From assembly GCF_052064335.1 (NCBI RefSeq), contig NZ_JBQHVU010000006.1, positions 65,586 to 129,585 of the forward strand: a stretch of 64,000 nt of DNA, given 5' to 3'. The notes below the pieces were generated by a model. That model searched no databases and had not been told where the DNA came from. It saw only the letters and a program-made list of their open reading frames with translations. This DNA comes from Weimeria sp002480925 (lineage in GTDB: Bacteria > Bacillota > Clostridia > Lachnospirales > Lachnospiraceae). Position 1 is the first letter of the stretch. Every line of letters starts with the position of its first letter. The position numbers and the translations under genes are program-made. This document shows, piece after piece, positions 17,061 to 25,915 of the stretch.

Positions 17061-17546
17061 TTACTGAAGCACTATCCACTGCTCTCTCATAAAGTCATAT
17101 AGATTGATATACCTGACTTCAAAATGATCAGCAATTTCTCCAATACAAATCTTCCCCATCCTGGAGCCATTGTATGTCTGCGACTTTTCAAAAGTAACAA
17201 CAGTTCCCGCCTCATGTATTCCTGCTGCTACAATCCACGGATCAGCATGACCTGCCTGCGACTATTGTGCCATCGCACGGTCATTATAGTGACCACACGA
17301 CTGTATATAATTCATAATACGCGCATACTCAGCAATATAGCTCTGGCGATGTACAAGGCCCTTATTCTGCTGCTTCAACCATTCTGCAAGATTGTCTTTC
17401 TTTGCTTTTATAATCTCATCTGACACTACATCAAGCATAATGATATTGTCCTGTGCAAAAACACGCTCAAACCGTCGCCAGTACCCAGGTGCTATATCAA
17501 ATGCATAGAACTTCCGGTACGCCTCCACAAATGAATTAGTATTCAT
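17061..17546 (-). pseudogene. DUF4411 (PIN-like) gene interrupted by one in-frame TAG
   Basis: The frame from ATG 17546 encodes MNTNSFVEAYRKFYAFDIAP ... and meets TAG at 17262-17264. Reading continues in the same frame as SQAGHADPWIVAAGIHEAGT ... FMREQWIVLQ to TAA at 17061, for 161 codons, the usual DUF4411 size. Everything after the amber codon is typical of the family, so a single nonsense change is the simplest view. DUF4411 proteins are PIN-like putative nucleases paired with XRE/ImmA proteins; the acidic residue usual in the first motif (DTN) is Asn here. It overlaps the ImmA gene by 4 bp. Confidence 0.8.
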
Positions 17547-18703
17547 CCTCCGATTGCAGAAATAAGTCTGGTGTATGTGCTTCCGTTAGTATTGGTCAGA
17601 TGATAAGCATCCGTATATAACGTCTCTCCACGCGATACGCTTGCATCCAGCGACTTGACAAACCTGTGATCCAGCCTGCTCTGCAGAGTGGTATAGTAGT
17701 TGCCTCCTGAACCAGTAGTTCTGCTGTCATTAATGCTTCTACCAAGCTGAGAATTAATTCTTTCGAAATCTGCTCTGTCCATTATCCCTGCATCGTATGC
17801 CCTTCTTGCAATAACATACTGGCTGCAATTAAATCGATCAGCAACAGATTTCACTCTCTGCGATAAACTGCCAGTATCTTCGTCCCAGATTATTCTGAAC
17901 TTTGTCATAGGCACAAGCATTTCAGCAGCCACCTGATTACACAACTGTTCAGTCTGATTAACCCTATAGTTTGCATTATTCTCTGGTCGATTGTACAGGC
18001 TCTCACTTCCGAGCCAGATATGGCATATCTCATGAAGCAACGAAAACACCTTTGCATTTTTGGAATCAGTATTATTAATAAAAATAAGTGGCGCATACTC
18101 ATTGATCAGCGTAAAAGCGCGAAACTCATTTATATTCAGCTTGCGATGAGTATTATTCCCTACAATTCCATTCATCATAACTATTATTCCAGCTACTGAC
18201 ATGGCACTTCTCAGCGTCTTAAAAGATTCATCAGCATTTCTGAAATCAAGCGACCATCCCTCCTTGAGATCCAGTGTGTGCAGAATATCATCATTAAGCT
18301 GTTCTGCCGTAACTTTCTGCCCTTCATACTTCCCTACATAATTATATGGATCATTTCCATTCCGTATATTATAATCAGCCATCCAGTCCTGAATGTCTGA
18401 CATGGCATTAACAGTATCGATCAGATCCCTGCTGGGATTCTCAAACGACGTACTGTTTATAGTCCTGAATTCAGCTATTTTATTATCTTCTACTGGCGGC
18501 TTATCAAGAAAGAAATATCCGAACGGAATATGTATCTTTCTGCTCATATTCTCCACCTGTGAAAAAGTAGGCTTCTTCCGACCTGCAATCCAGTCGCTCA
18601 GCCTTTCGACAATTTCGTCAGGAGCCATCAATGACTGTGCCTGCTCCAGCACCCACTGAAGGACGGTATTATTCAGTTGTAAGTATAAGCTGGCCATGAT
18701 CAT
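17543..18703 (-). CDS. XRE-ImmA/IrrE family metallopeptidase (antitoxin-like partner)
   Basis: The 386-residue protein has an N-terminal helix-turn-helix-like part (LSDWIAGRKKPTFSQVENMS, residues about 33-52) and then the classic FGYFFLDKPPVED and EFRTINS segments. A zinc protease motif LLHEICHIWLG (HExxH) lies at about 227. This layout is the partner always found with DUF4411 genes. Start is at GGAGACG-ATG. It would regulate or neutralise the downstream PIN-like protein; since the latter is broken, the module may be inactive as a toxin system. Confidence 0.88.
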   Translation of the reverse strand: MIMASLYLQLNNTVLQWVLEQAQSLMAPDEIVERLSDWIAGRKKPTFSQVENMSRKIHIPFGYFFLDKPPVEDNKIAEFRTINSTSFENPSRDLIDTVNAMSDIQDWMADYNIRNGNDPYNYVGKYEGQKVTAEQLNDDILHTLDLKEGWSLDFRNADESFKTLRSAMSVAGIIVMMNGIVGNNTHRKLNINEFRAFTLINEYAPLIFINNTDSKNAKVFSLLHEICHIWLGSESLYNRPENNANYRVNQTEQLCNQVAAEMLVPMTKFRIIWDEDTGSLSQRVKSVADRFNCSQYVIARRAYDAGIMDRADFERINSQLGRSINDSRTTGSGGNYYTTLQSRLDHRFVKSLDASVSRGETLYTDAYHLTNTNGSTYTRLISAIGG

Positions 18704-18784
18704 CGTCTCCTTCAGTCTGTCATTTCATCTTGCGTTCCATCTGTATTATATAATGGTTATGACTGATTTTCAAGAAATAGCCGA

Positions 18785-18828
18785 GTCAGTTTTCAGCGTA
18801 AATATTCCGATTTACGAGTAAAACTGAC
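18785..18828. repeat. two-step perfect inverted repeat
   Basis: Outer arms GTCAGTTTT/AAAACTGAC and inner arms GTAAAT/ATTTAC are separated by symmetrical 4-nt bulges and a 6-nt loop. It lies 80 bp upstream of the ImmA gene. GTCAGTTTTA is also reminiscent of IS21-type ends, so it may be a small element remnant or a terminator. Confidence 0.5.
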
Positions 18829-18912
18829 CCACCTTTTGTATCCGTCAAATGAACAATCCCCAGGATAACCTATCTCCCAGGGGCTTTCTCTTTGCTCGAA
18901 CATGGCGATACT

Positions 18913-19149
18913 TTATTTGTAGTTCACGAAACCGATATTCTGCACCCCGTATCCTAGTGTATTGTTCAGATACTGGTCTATGCATTGAAGTGATACATCA
19001 AAATTCTTCTGCAGCTCCCCCGGTGACGAAGCACAGTCAAATCTGATCCTGTTCCGCAGGTCAATTTCCTCATTGGGATTTATCGTCAGTTCTCCGAATG
19101 AATCGACGAAGTCATTGGCAAAAAGGTTTACCTCATTCTCAGTAGTATT
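18913..19149 (-). pseudogene. 3' fragment of an unidentified gene
   Basis: An open frame of 78 codons without a usable start runs to TAA at 18913: it contains NPNEEIDLRNRIRFDCASSP and LQCIDQYLNNTLGYGVQNIG. It directly follows the ATPase stop codon on the same strand. The composition looks like real coding sequence but the family is not recognised. Confidence 0.35.
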
Positions 19150-19159
19150 TCAGACGGGT

Positions 19160-20578
19160 TCATTCCGTGTATATGTCCTGTATGGATATATACCTGACAT
19201 TGGCAGATGTGCTGATCTCATCCTCTACCCAGTCAGTGATGCCGCCGAGTGAAAAGATGAGGTACTGCCTGACATCATATGGCTGCACCAGTCTGCCACG
19301 ATTCAGAAGAGTCTCGTACTCTTCTTTCCCGAATGATGAATTTTTGAACTTGCATTCGCCAATAACAGCGAACTTTGCGGCTTCGTCAAGGCCTACCACA
19401 TCTATATCCGCCGGACACTTCTTCTCAGAGTCTGTGCCGCGCCATTTTCCGACTTTTGTAATGAATATATCTGAGGCTCCTGACAGGCTCTCCCTGAAGA
19501 CGTATTCCTGGCATATCTCTTCAAAAATCGGCCCCATATATTCGTGTATAAACGGTCTTACCATGGTCTGATAATATTTTTCTCCGGCAAATCTCTCAAT
19601 CGCACCTATGCCGTGTGATACAAAGCGGAACCAGAACCTGAACATACCGTCATTCAGAACGTACTGCGTGAGTTTTTTATTCTTTTCATTGAGAATCGGT
19701 ATATCCTTGCGGATGATGCGTACAGCTTCGAGCTTCCGCAGTGCCTGCGAAGTCCTGGCGGTATCAAATCCGGTCTTCTCTGATATCTCATTTACATGGG
19801 TGCAGCCACCGCCGACAGCATTTACAATCGCAAAATACAGTGACACATCACGAAACTCCTGCTGTAGCAGGTTCTTTGGTTCTTCGTAGAAATATCCGGA
19901 TGTACTGAAAAATTCATTTGTGATGTTCTCATCGAGTGACAGGGACGTATCAAACATTGAAAGGTACTTCGGTATGCCGCCGGTCACTCCGTACACTATG
20001 GCCTTTTCCTCAGGAGTATAATCAGGGACGAATCTGGCTGATGTCAGATAGTCAAGTGGCAGCAGATCGATCTGGCCGGTACGTCTTCCGAAAAGCGGGG
20101 ACTTCTCCCCAAGAACTTCTTCTTCCATGAACGTGATTGATGAACCGCATAATACGAGCATCATGTTCATATTTTTCCATTCGTGATCGATCTCACGCTG
20201 TAGAACGGAAGCCAGCTCAGGATGGTTGATGGCGATATATGGATATTCATCGATTATAAGGAGCAGCCGCCCATTCTGTGTGCGCTTCTTCTCCTCTGAT
20301 GTGATATAGGTAAACAGATTGCCATATGACCTGAAGCTTGGAGCCGATGCGTCAGGGCTGTAATGATGAAAAACTTCCTGGCTGAATTCTCTCAGGTTCT
20401 CATCATCCTTGCTTTCTATCCCGGTATAGAAGATGGTATCCTTGCCTTTGGCAAATTCATTGAGAAGCGTAGTTTTCCCGATTCTTCTCCTGCCATAGAG
20501 GATCATCATCTGGAAATCCGTATGGTTGTACATCCTGTTCAGTGCGTCAAGTTCGTGTATTCGTCCGATAAAGCTCAT
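19160..20578 (-). CDS. AAA ATPase with C-terminal DUF234 nuclease-like domain
   Basis: The 472-residue protein has Walker A (YGRRRIGKTTLLNEF, near residue 30), Walker B (LLLIIDEYPYI, near 105) and a winged-helix region (CTHVNEISEKTGFDTARTSQALRKLEA). The C-terminal DUF234 part holds ADIDVVGLDEAAKFAVIGECKF, a PD-(D/E)XK-like D...ExK arrangement. This archaeal-type ATPase family is abundant in anaerobes and mobile regions; its role is not settled. It is preceded by a promoter whose -10 lies in a 31-bp palindrome, which suggests autoregulation. Confidence 0.88.
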   Translation of the reverse strand: MSFIGRIHELDALNRMYNHTDFQMMILYGRRRIGKTTLLNEFAKGKDTIFYTGIESKDDENLREFSQEVFHHYSPDASAPSFRSYGNLFTYITSEEKKRTQNGRLLLIIDEYPYIAINHPELASVLQREIDHEWKNMNMMLVLCGSSITFMEEEVLGEKSPLFGRRTGQIDLLPLDYLTSARFVPDYTPEEKAIVYGVTGGIPKYLSMFDTSLSLDENITNEFFSTSGYFYEEPKNLLQQEFRDVSLYFAIVNAVGGGCTHVNEISEKTGFDTARTSQALRKLEAVRIIRKDIPILNEKNKKLTQYVLNDGMFRFWFRFVSHGIGAIERFAGEKYYQTMVRPFIHEYMGPIFEEICQEYVFRESLSGASDIFITKVGKWRGTDSEKKCPADIDVVGLDEAAKFAVIGECKFKNSSFGKEEYETLLNRGRLVQPYDVRQYLIFSLGGITDWVEDEISTSANVRYISIQDIYTE

Positions 20579-20594
20579 TGCGGTCGCCTCTGTA

Positions 20595-20647
20595 CTAATA
20601 TATAGATTACTAATCTATATATTAGCGTGTATATTGGGCGATGTCAA
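20595..20647 (-). promoter_or_regulatory. promoter overlapped by a 31-bp perfect palindrome
   Basis: Minus strand -35 TTGACA (20642-20647), 17-bp spacer, -10 TAATAT (20619-20624). The palindrome at 20595-20625 has 15-bp arms CTAATATATAGATTA around one C and covers the -10 and start site, ending 16 bp before the ATPase ATG. Confidence 0.75.
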
Positions 20648-20719
20648 GTTGATAAATGGATTCTTCTTTCAGCTTTTTGAAAAATACAAGCCGATTTTCT
20701 CATATGGCAGGCACTCTGA

Positions 20720-20998
20720 AAAGACTGCATAGAGGCAGAGAGAATCTGCAATTACAATAATGATCTGATAGTGGCTGCAATCACTGGGCTAGTGTCTGCA
20801 TTCAAGCCTGTATTTGATATCGAAAGCCAGACCGTATCAGATAATCCGCTGGTTGCAATTATCAGCATGGCGGCTTGCTTTGCTTCACTTCTGGTATACC
20901 TGATCAAGGGTACAGCATACTCACTGTACTGGTCCGTGAATGATGAGGTACTTCTTCATGCAATGAAGCTGTTGGATATACGGAGTAAAGGTGTGTGA
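20720..20998 (+). CDS. putative small membrane protein or gene fragment
   Basis: A frame open from 20720 (first plausible start GTG 20771) encodes AAITGLVSAFKPVFDIESQT then a hydrophobic helix MAACFASLLVYLIKGTAYSLY and a short tail. No ribosome binding site is seen. It lies between the ATPase promoter and an ISL3 element and may be the 3' remains of a membrane-protein gene. Not identified. Confidence 0.3.
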   Translation, partial: KDCIEAERICNYNNDLIVAAITGLVSAFKPVFDIESQTVSDNPLVAIISMAACFASLLVYLIKGTAYSLYWSVNDEVLLHAMKLLDIRSKGV

Positions 20999-21088
20999 TG
21001 CTGGCTTCGTACTCCTTGAAAAAAGGCTGTTACCGTCATATAATACAGACAAGGCCTCTGTTCCGAACAAATTAAAAACAAAAAGTGA

Positions 21089-22001
21089 GGCTTCGGGATA
21101 CTTTGTGGGTAAAATCCCCGCCTGCGGTTATAACTAAACATTGAAAGGTCACCTCATTTTCGGTATCATTATCAGCGACTAAACATCAATGATAAGGAGA
21201 AACGAGATGACCTCTTCCAATACATTACTCAAAAAGATCATCGGTGTCAAGGACGTTGTTGTGACTGATGCCGAAATTTACAGTGATCACGATGGCGTTA
21301 CACACCTTACGATAGATGCACGTCCGAACTCATGGAACCGGAACAAGTGCCCATTCTGTGGACGTAAAAAACTTCCCGGATACGACAGACCATCACAATC
21401 TCTAAGGGTGTGGAGAGGCCTGGATCTTGGCGGAGTAATGGTGGACATCAGGTCTCAGACCAACCGCATCGTATGTCCTGAACATGGTGTAGTAACAGCT
21501 GATGTTCCGTGGGCCTACCCAAACAACGGCTTTACAAAGGACTTTGACATAGCAGGTAAAACTGGCAATGATACAGGCAAAAGACAGCCAGCTGTACCGT
21601 GGATACCGTCTTAAAGAGGCTCTCCGCATGATCTTTAAGAGCACTGACGCTGATAAGGCAGAGACCGAGCTAAACCGCTGGCTCTGGTGGGCGAGCCACA
21701 GCAGGATTCCCGTGTTTCATGATATTTACAAGAAGATCAAGCGGCATAAGGAGCATATACTGAACACCATAAAGTTCGGGCTGAGCAACGCCAGGATCGA
21801 GGCTACTAACAACAAGATCAAGCTGATAATCCGCAAGGCCTACGGGTTCAGGAACATACAAAATATGCTGGATATGGTCTACCTGGTATGTTCGAATATC
21901 AGGATACCACTTCCTAACAGAAAGTCGAGGAATAGATGAACGCAGTGATACTCAAAAGGAATGGAGTTTCTTACTTACCCACAGAGACTACCGAAGAGCC
22001 T
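21089..22001 (+). mobile_element. ISL3 family element, internally deleted
   Basis: The ends are imperfect inverted repeats: GGCTTCGGGATACTTTGTGG on the left and, read inward, GGCTCTTCGGTAGTCTCTGT on the right, both continuing GGGTAA. The transposase inside is missing its middle. At about 0.9 kb the element is shorter than typical ISL3 members. No clear target duplication was found at the two ends. Confidence 0.75.
21207..21939 (+). pseudogene. ISL3 transposase with internal deletion and frameshift
   Basis: The N-terminal piece (21207-21614, start set by GATAAGGAGAAACGAG) contains the zinc-finger region with CPFCGRKK and CPEHG. The C-terminal piece (from about 21568, another frame) contains EATNNKIKLIIRKAYGFRN, the conserved ISL3 tail. 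The intervening catalytic region is absent and the two parts are in different frames, so no active enzyme is made. Confidence 0.8.
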
Positions 22002-22131
22002 AGTAAGAATTTCGTGACAGGTTGTGGATCTTGCAGTATTCGTCAACTGTCAGGCCGCTCTCATTCCTGTCTTTTATGATGTCAGCCCATGACTTTAACC
22101 TGATCTCTTTGGTTGCCGTGTCAATGTTCAT
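22001..22131 (-). pseudogene. IS66 accessory protein TnpA, N-terminal fragment
   Basis: From ATG 22131 (preceded by AAGGAGG) the frame encodes MNIDTATKEIRLKSWADIIK, then NESGLTVDEYCKIHNLSRNSY, the start of an IS66 TnpA protein. It is cut exactly at the right end of the ISL3 element, so IS66 was the earlier arrival or both were joined by deletion. Confidence 0.75.
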
Positions 22132-22161
22132 AGTGAATCCTCCTTGGATTGGTTGAAAAAG

Positions 22162-22205
22162 TTTGAAAAGTTGAAAACGTGTATAAACTTTTTCAACTTT
22201 TCAAA
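22162..22205. repeat. AT-rich inverted repeat
   Basis: TTTGAAAAGTTGAAAA and its near-complement flank an 11-12 nt loop, upstream of the IS66 tnpA fragment. It may be part of the IS66 leader. Confidence 0.5.
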
Positions 22206-22469
22206 CCATTATCTCAGAGAATCCGCACTATGGCTAGATGACGGGTTATCTACCATTTACAAAACTGTGGACTATCACCTCCTTGGCTAATACTGTCTAC
22301 TATTAAGAATCCATATAGTGTGACTGTCTAATAATAAGGATATTGGCAAATTCAACTGTCCTTACTTATGGGTATATTATAGAGAGTTAATTATCGGGAA
22401 ATCCACGCTTATCTTTCGCCATATTTCCTTACAGCCTTTACTAATCTCAGTCAACCGAAGCAGGCCCTT
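22206..22469. other. AT-rich intergenic stretch
   Basis: No gene, repeat or convincing terminator was recognised in this stretch between the IS66 fragment and the Fic gene. Confidence 0.4.
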
Positions 22470-23819
22470 TTACCTGATCGATAGTTCCACATGAGACGAA
22501 ATCAAATTCTTCATCATGAATTCGAACAACATCGTATAGTCACCATTGTGATCAATCTGCGTTAATGCAGCCCGGTATTCATCCTTCCTCTCAATCTTGA
22601 TATACATTGGCGGAAATCCGAACCGCATGAGTTCTTCGTTCAGAAAGCCTCTGCTTGTTCTTCCGTTTCCATCTCTGAAAGGATGAATCACCGTCAGGCG
22701 GTAATGGATTTTCAGCAGCTCTTTCAGGATCGTACTCTTAGAATACTCTCCAGCGTGATCTTCCAGATCCTTCTCCTGCTGATATAAGGAACTTATCTCC
22801 TTTGGAATTTCGTGCCAGTCACAAGTTTCAACATCGGATTTCGTAATAATCGCTGGTTCCTGTCGAAATTGGCCGCCAGTATCCGGAAAAGGAAATGTAG
22901 AGAACAAGAGCTTGTTGAGCTCCAGAATCTCATAAATTGTAAAACTCTTACTGCTATAATTCTCGAACACTCTCTGATAGAGCTTTGCATGACCGGCGAT
23001 ATGGCAATAAGGCTCATAATTCGGATTGCAGTATGAGCTTTTCTGCATATTGCTCTGCAAATCGTTTACGATCTCAGCTGCCGATTCAAGAGTTGCATGA
23101 ACGCCCTCAAGCCGCGCATCATTATAGATATAGCTGTTCTCAAAGACCTGCTTGGCAAAGTCGGTCGACAAGTCTGTGGTTATGTCCGGCCACCTGTCGA
23201 AAAGATCAGAATATAGGCACACCTCAGACATCCCATATTCTTCTCTTTTCTTTGCTGGCTTATACTTCTTCTTTGCACTAACCGACGGTGCAAGATAGGT
23301 ATAAAGATTACGAATTCTCCAATAACATGCCTCAAAGCTGGTCCCGAAATGATCCGCAATAATCAATACATCATCACAGGTAAGTTTCGTATCAACCTTC
23401 CCGCGCTGATCAATCTGCGCTTTTAATTCATCAGGCGGCATCAAAAAAGCCGAAGCAAATGCGTCCGCGTATTTTTCTATGATGTTCTTTGCCCCAGTCT
23501 CACAAATGAAGCTCTTTCCTTCTCGAGGATCCTTCAGATAATGGCAGAGTTCATGTGAAGCAGTAAAGCGTTGCCGGGTAATGGGCCTTTTTGCGTTTAT
23601 TGCAACAAGGTCTACATCTCCATCCTTCATCGCCGGAAGGAAAAGGCCTTCTACATCTTTGAAATTTCTGAAGACAAAATGAATGCCTAGGTCTGTCAAC
23701 ACATGAAATGGATTGATTGGAAATGTTCTTTCATGTGTATTGAAATATTCCGCTGAGAAATATTTTGCCAGACCTTCGGCATCATTCCGGTATTTCTCGA
23801 TAATATGATCAGGCAGCAT
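22470..23819 (-). CDS. ImmA/IrrE protease - Fic domain fusion protein
   Basis: The 449-residue protein joins two domains. Residues about 40-200 form an ImmA/IrrE-type zinc peptidase with ASHELCHYLKD (HExxH, about 87-91) and FASAFLMP. Residues about 230-440 form a Fic domain with the complete active motif HPFRDGNGRTSR (about 376-387), expected to transfer AMP or a related group to a protein. Upstream is DARLEGVHATLES, close to the Fic inhibitory-helix motif but with Asp where Ser/Thr is usual. It is encoded 3 bp after an XRE gene on the same strand, a toxin-antitoxin-like pair. Possible role in phage or stress response is inference. Confidence 0.88.
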   Translation of the reverse strand: MLPDHIIEKYRNDAEGLAKYFSAEYFNTHERTFPINPFHVLTDLGIHFVFRNFKDVEGLFLPAMKDGDVDLVAINAKRPITRQRFTASHELCHYLKDPREGKSFICETGAKNIIEKYADAFASAFLMPPDELKAQIDQRGKVDTKLTCDDVLIIADHFGTSFEACYWRIRNLYTYLAPSVSAKKKYKPAKKREEYGMSEVCLYSDLFDRWPDITTDLSTDFAKQVFENSYIYNDARLEGVHATLESAAEIVNDLQSNMQKSSYCNPNYEPYCHIAGHAKLYQRVFENYSSKSFTIYEILELNKLLFSTFPFPDTGGQFRQEPAIITKSDVETCDWHEIPKEISSLYQQEKDLEDHAGEYSKSTILKELLKIHYRLTVIHPFRDGNGRTSRGFLNEELMRFGFPPMYIKIERKDEYRAALTQIDHNGDYTMLFEFMMKNLISSHVELSIR

Positions 23820-23822
23820 CCA

Positions 23823-24146
23823 TTAACCCTCCTGCTGTTGCTTTGCCATGGCTCTCTTGAAAGCAATAAGGTTCAATATTTCTTCCTTATCATCATCTTT
23901 AAGCTCGTTAAAATTACGAGCGAAAACTGCCTGATTCATATCGACATTTTCAGTATCCAGTAGATAATCGGCTGAAAGATGATACAACTTGCAGAAGCTT
24001 GTAATCTCATCCGAGTTTACCTTCCGATTTCCAAGCTCAATCTGAGTAACGGCTGATCTGCTGATTCCGAGGCAATTTGCCACATAGTCTTGCGAAAAGC
24101 CGAGTTTGAGCCTTGCTTCTCTTAATTTTTCATAAATGGTCTTCAT
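23823..24146 (-). CDS. XRE family helix-turn-helix regulator
   Basis: The 107-residue protein begins with a standard XRE domain: LREARLKLGFSQDYVANCLG ... SAVTQIELGNRKVNSDEI (residues 7-45), then DYLLDTE and a short helical tail. It is the first gene of a two-gene operon with the ImmA-Fic fusion and probably represses it; the 6-6-6 palindrome in its leader is the likely operator. A GGAGGCAAATGACATG start context supports ATG 24146. Confidence 0.92.
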   Translation of the reverse strand: MKTIYEKLREARLKLGFSQDYVANCLGISRSAVTQIELGNRKVNSDEITSFCKLYHLSADYLLDTENVDMNQAVFARNFNELKDDDKEEILNLIAFKRAMAKQQQEG

Positions 24147-24174
24147 GTCATTTGCCTCCTTCTGTCTAGCTTCC

Positions 24175-24210
24175 TTACTTTATGATAAGTAAATCCGTTC
24201 GAAATGTCAA
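24175..24210 (-). promoter_or_regulatory. promoter and operator of the XRE - ImmA-Fic operon
   Basis: Minus strand -35 TTGACA (24205-24210), 17-bp spacer, -10 TATCAT (24182-24187). The inverted repeat TTACTT-N6-AAGTAA (24175-24192) overlaps the -10 and start point. Confidence 0.75.
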
Positions 24211-24322
24211 CTTATTTGTTTGATTTTCTAACATCGAGGGTAAAAAATGTTACTATGTGACCTTGTTATATATGGTAAACTAAAATTAAGTCAGATGGGG
24301 TGCGGACGTTTTTCTGGACCAA

Positions 24323-25177
24323 TTATACGGTCAATCCAAGCTGTCTCCGGTACTGGATAGGGCTGATCCCTCCAAGTGATATCTTTATACGCTCCTCCGC
24401 ATACCAGTGCATATAATCATCCAGGATCTTTATGAACTTGTCAATGGAGACATCCTGCCAGGAATGACCATAGAACATCTCGTTCTTCAGCCGGCCGAAG
24501 AAGCCTTCGCATGCCGAATTATCCGGCGAGCAGCCTTTCTTTGACATTGAGCGGATCAGCCCGGCATGTTTCATACATACTTTAGATTTCTTCGGCATAG
24601 TTTTTTCTTCGGCATAGTCGGAATGGACGATTGTGTACTCGCCCGGTTTCAGTGCCTCGATTGCCGCATCCAGCATCTGATTGACAAGATCAGCGTTCGG
24701 GGATGTTCCAATCGTCCACGCGACTGGAAGCCCGTCAAAGCAGTCGATAATCGGAGACAGATACACCTTTCCAGCCGGGATGGAGAATTCCGTGATGTCC
24801 GTCAGCCATTTCTGATTCGGCGCATCCGCATGGAAATCGCGCTTTATCTCGTTCGGGACCGCAGGGGTGATCTCGCCCTTATAGGAGTTGTATTTCCGCT
24901 TCCTTACACTTTTGACAGTGAGCCTGTCCTGTTTCATGAGACGGCGCACGACCTTCTCTGATACGGTCACGGATTCGCTCCTCAGGACCGCATGGATTCT
25001 CCGGTAGCCGTACCGGTTTGAGGATTCATCGAAAGCCTGCCGGATCTTTTCGCGAACATCCGCATATTTGTCCGGAGCCGCCATAGCGGCCTCCTGATAG
25101 AAGTAGCTGCTTTTTGACATCTGAAGAACGCTGAGCAGTGTCTTCAGGCGGTATCTGTTCCGGAGGGCGTCAATCAC
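24323..25177 (-). CDS. IS3 family transposase OrfB
   Basis: An HTH_21 segment (YADVREKIRQAFDESSNRYG) is followed by the rve integrase core with DITEF, HSDY and the CEGFFGRLKNEMFYGHSW segment, giving an intact DDE triad. Upstream the frame stays open through a coiled coil (ELKEEVFRLRVERDVLEKAA) and an AAAAAAAG slip site, as expected for expression by ribosomal frameshifting from orfA. GTG 25177 is only a formal start. Confidence 0.85.
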   Translation of the reverse strand: MIDALRNRYRLKTLLSVLQMSKSSYFYQEAAMAAPDKYADVREKIRQAFDESSNRYGYRRIHAVLRSESVTVSEKVVRRLMKQDRLTVKSVRKRKYNSYKGEITPAVPNEIKRDFHADAPNQKWLTDITEFSIPAGKVYLSPIIDCFDGLPVAWTIGTSPNADLVNQMLDAAIEALKPGEYTIVHSDYAEEKTMPKKSKVCMKHAGLIRSMSKKGCSPDNSACEGFFGRLKNEMFYGHSWQDVSIDKFIKILDDYMHWYAEERIKISLGGISPIQYRRQLGLTV

Positions 25178-25319
25178 GACTGCCTTGTCATGATTCGTCA
25201 GACTTCCGAGACTGACGCCCTCCTCTTTTTTTATGACTTCTGCCGCCTTCTCAAGGACATCCCTCTCAACACGGAGACGAAAGACCTCCTCTTTCAGCTC
25301 ACCGGCCTGCTTTGTAAGA

Positions 25320-25685
25320 TCATTGACCTATGACTGAAGCTCTTCTATGGTGGCCGGCAGAACAATGAGGCTTTTCTTCCGGACAGAGTTCCGTGACCCA
25401 CTGCTTCAGAAGTGCCCTGCTCGGATACCCCAGGGCCCGGATCGTCCGGGACGCGCATTTCCCATGCTCCATGTAATGCTTTACCGCGGCTTCTTTCTGC
25501 GCTCCATTGTATTTCGGTGACCGAACGGACTTTTTCTTAAGTCCATTGTCCCTGAGATACTCTTCGTACCAGTATCGTAGGGTCTTCCGCCCCGGGTAGC
25601 CGAGCTCTCGTATGACTGCGGCTGCGCTTTTGTCGTATTGGATGTAGAGCCGGACGGCTCTGATCCGATCATCATAGGAATACAT
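25320..25685 (-). CDS. IS3 family OrfA, probably degenerate
   Basis: The 121-residue product has two helix-turn-helix repeats (SAAAVIRELGYPGRKTLRYW and a second near CASRTIRALGYPSRALLKQW). After ELCPEEK the frame departs from the expected linker: the typical sequence LPATIEELQ appears in a neighbouring frame and is followed there by TAG. It therefore seems to carry a deletion plus a nonsense codon, and the element may be inactive. Confidence 0.7.
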   Translation of the reverse strand: MYSYDDRIRAVRLYIQYDKSAAAVIRELGYPGRKTLRYWYEEYLRDNGLKKKSVRSPKYNGAQKEAAVKHYMEHGKCASRTIRALGYPSRALLKQWVTELCPEEKPHCSAGHHRRASVIGQ

Positions 25686-25738
25686 GTGCGAATCTCCTTC
25701 TGGTCATTGTCGCAGTCCAGGTTTTTGTCCGCACCCCA

Positions 25739-25912
25739 AGTGGGTCAATTTTACTTGACAATCTACAGGCGGCAGCAGGCGTAAAGAGGTCTGTGAGTGT
25801 GAAGCTCCCAGGCGTGGTCTACCAGAGATATTTCCAGAATGTGCCGGCAAGGGACGTACAGGATATACTGGAAAAGGCGCTGAATCTGTATTTTCTGGAG
25901 AAGGGAGCGTGA
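25739..25912 (+). pseudogene. 3' fragment of a gene cut by the IS3 element
   Basis: The frame is open from the IS end to TGA at 25910-25912 and encodes LQAAAGVKRSVSVKLPGVVY then QRYFQNVPARDVQDILEKAL. The N-terminus is missing because of the insertion. The following gene starts 3 bp later, so they were probably one operon. Family not recognised. Confidence 0.45.
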
Positions 25913-25915
25913 GGG

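Larger units (their letters stand above)
24296..25738 (-). mobile_element. IS3 family insertion sequence
   Basis: Ends are TGGGGTGCGGACGTTTTT and, read inward from the right, TGGGGTGCGGACAAAAAC, with TG...CA termini as in IS3 elements. Two transposase genes lie inside on the minus strand. It separates the XRE-Fic operon from a truncated 3' coding fragment starting at 25739. Confidence 0.85.

Noticed and set aside
17262..17264. TAG as a recoded (pyrrolysine) codon in the DUF4411 gene
   Set aside because: No sign of pyrrolysine genes in the window and other genes here end in TAG normally (e.g. hsdS); a nonsense mutation is simpler.
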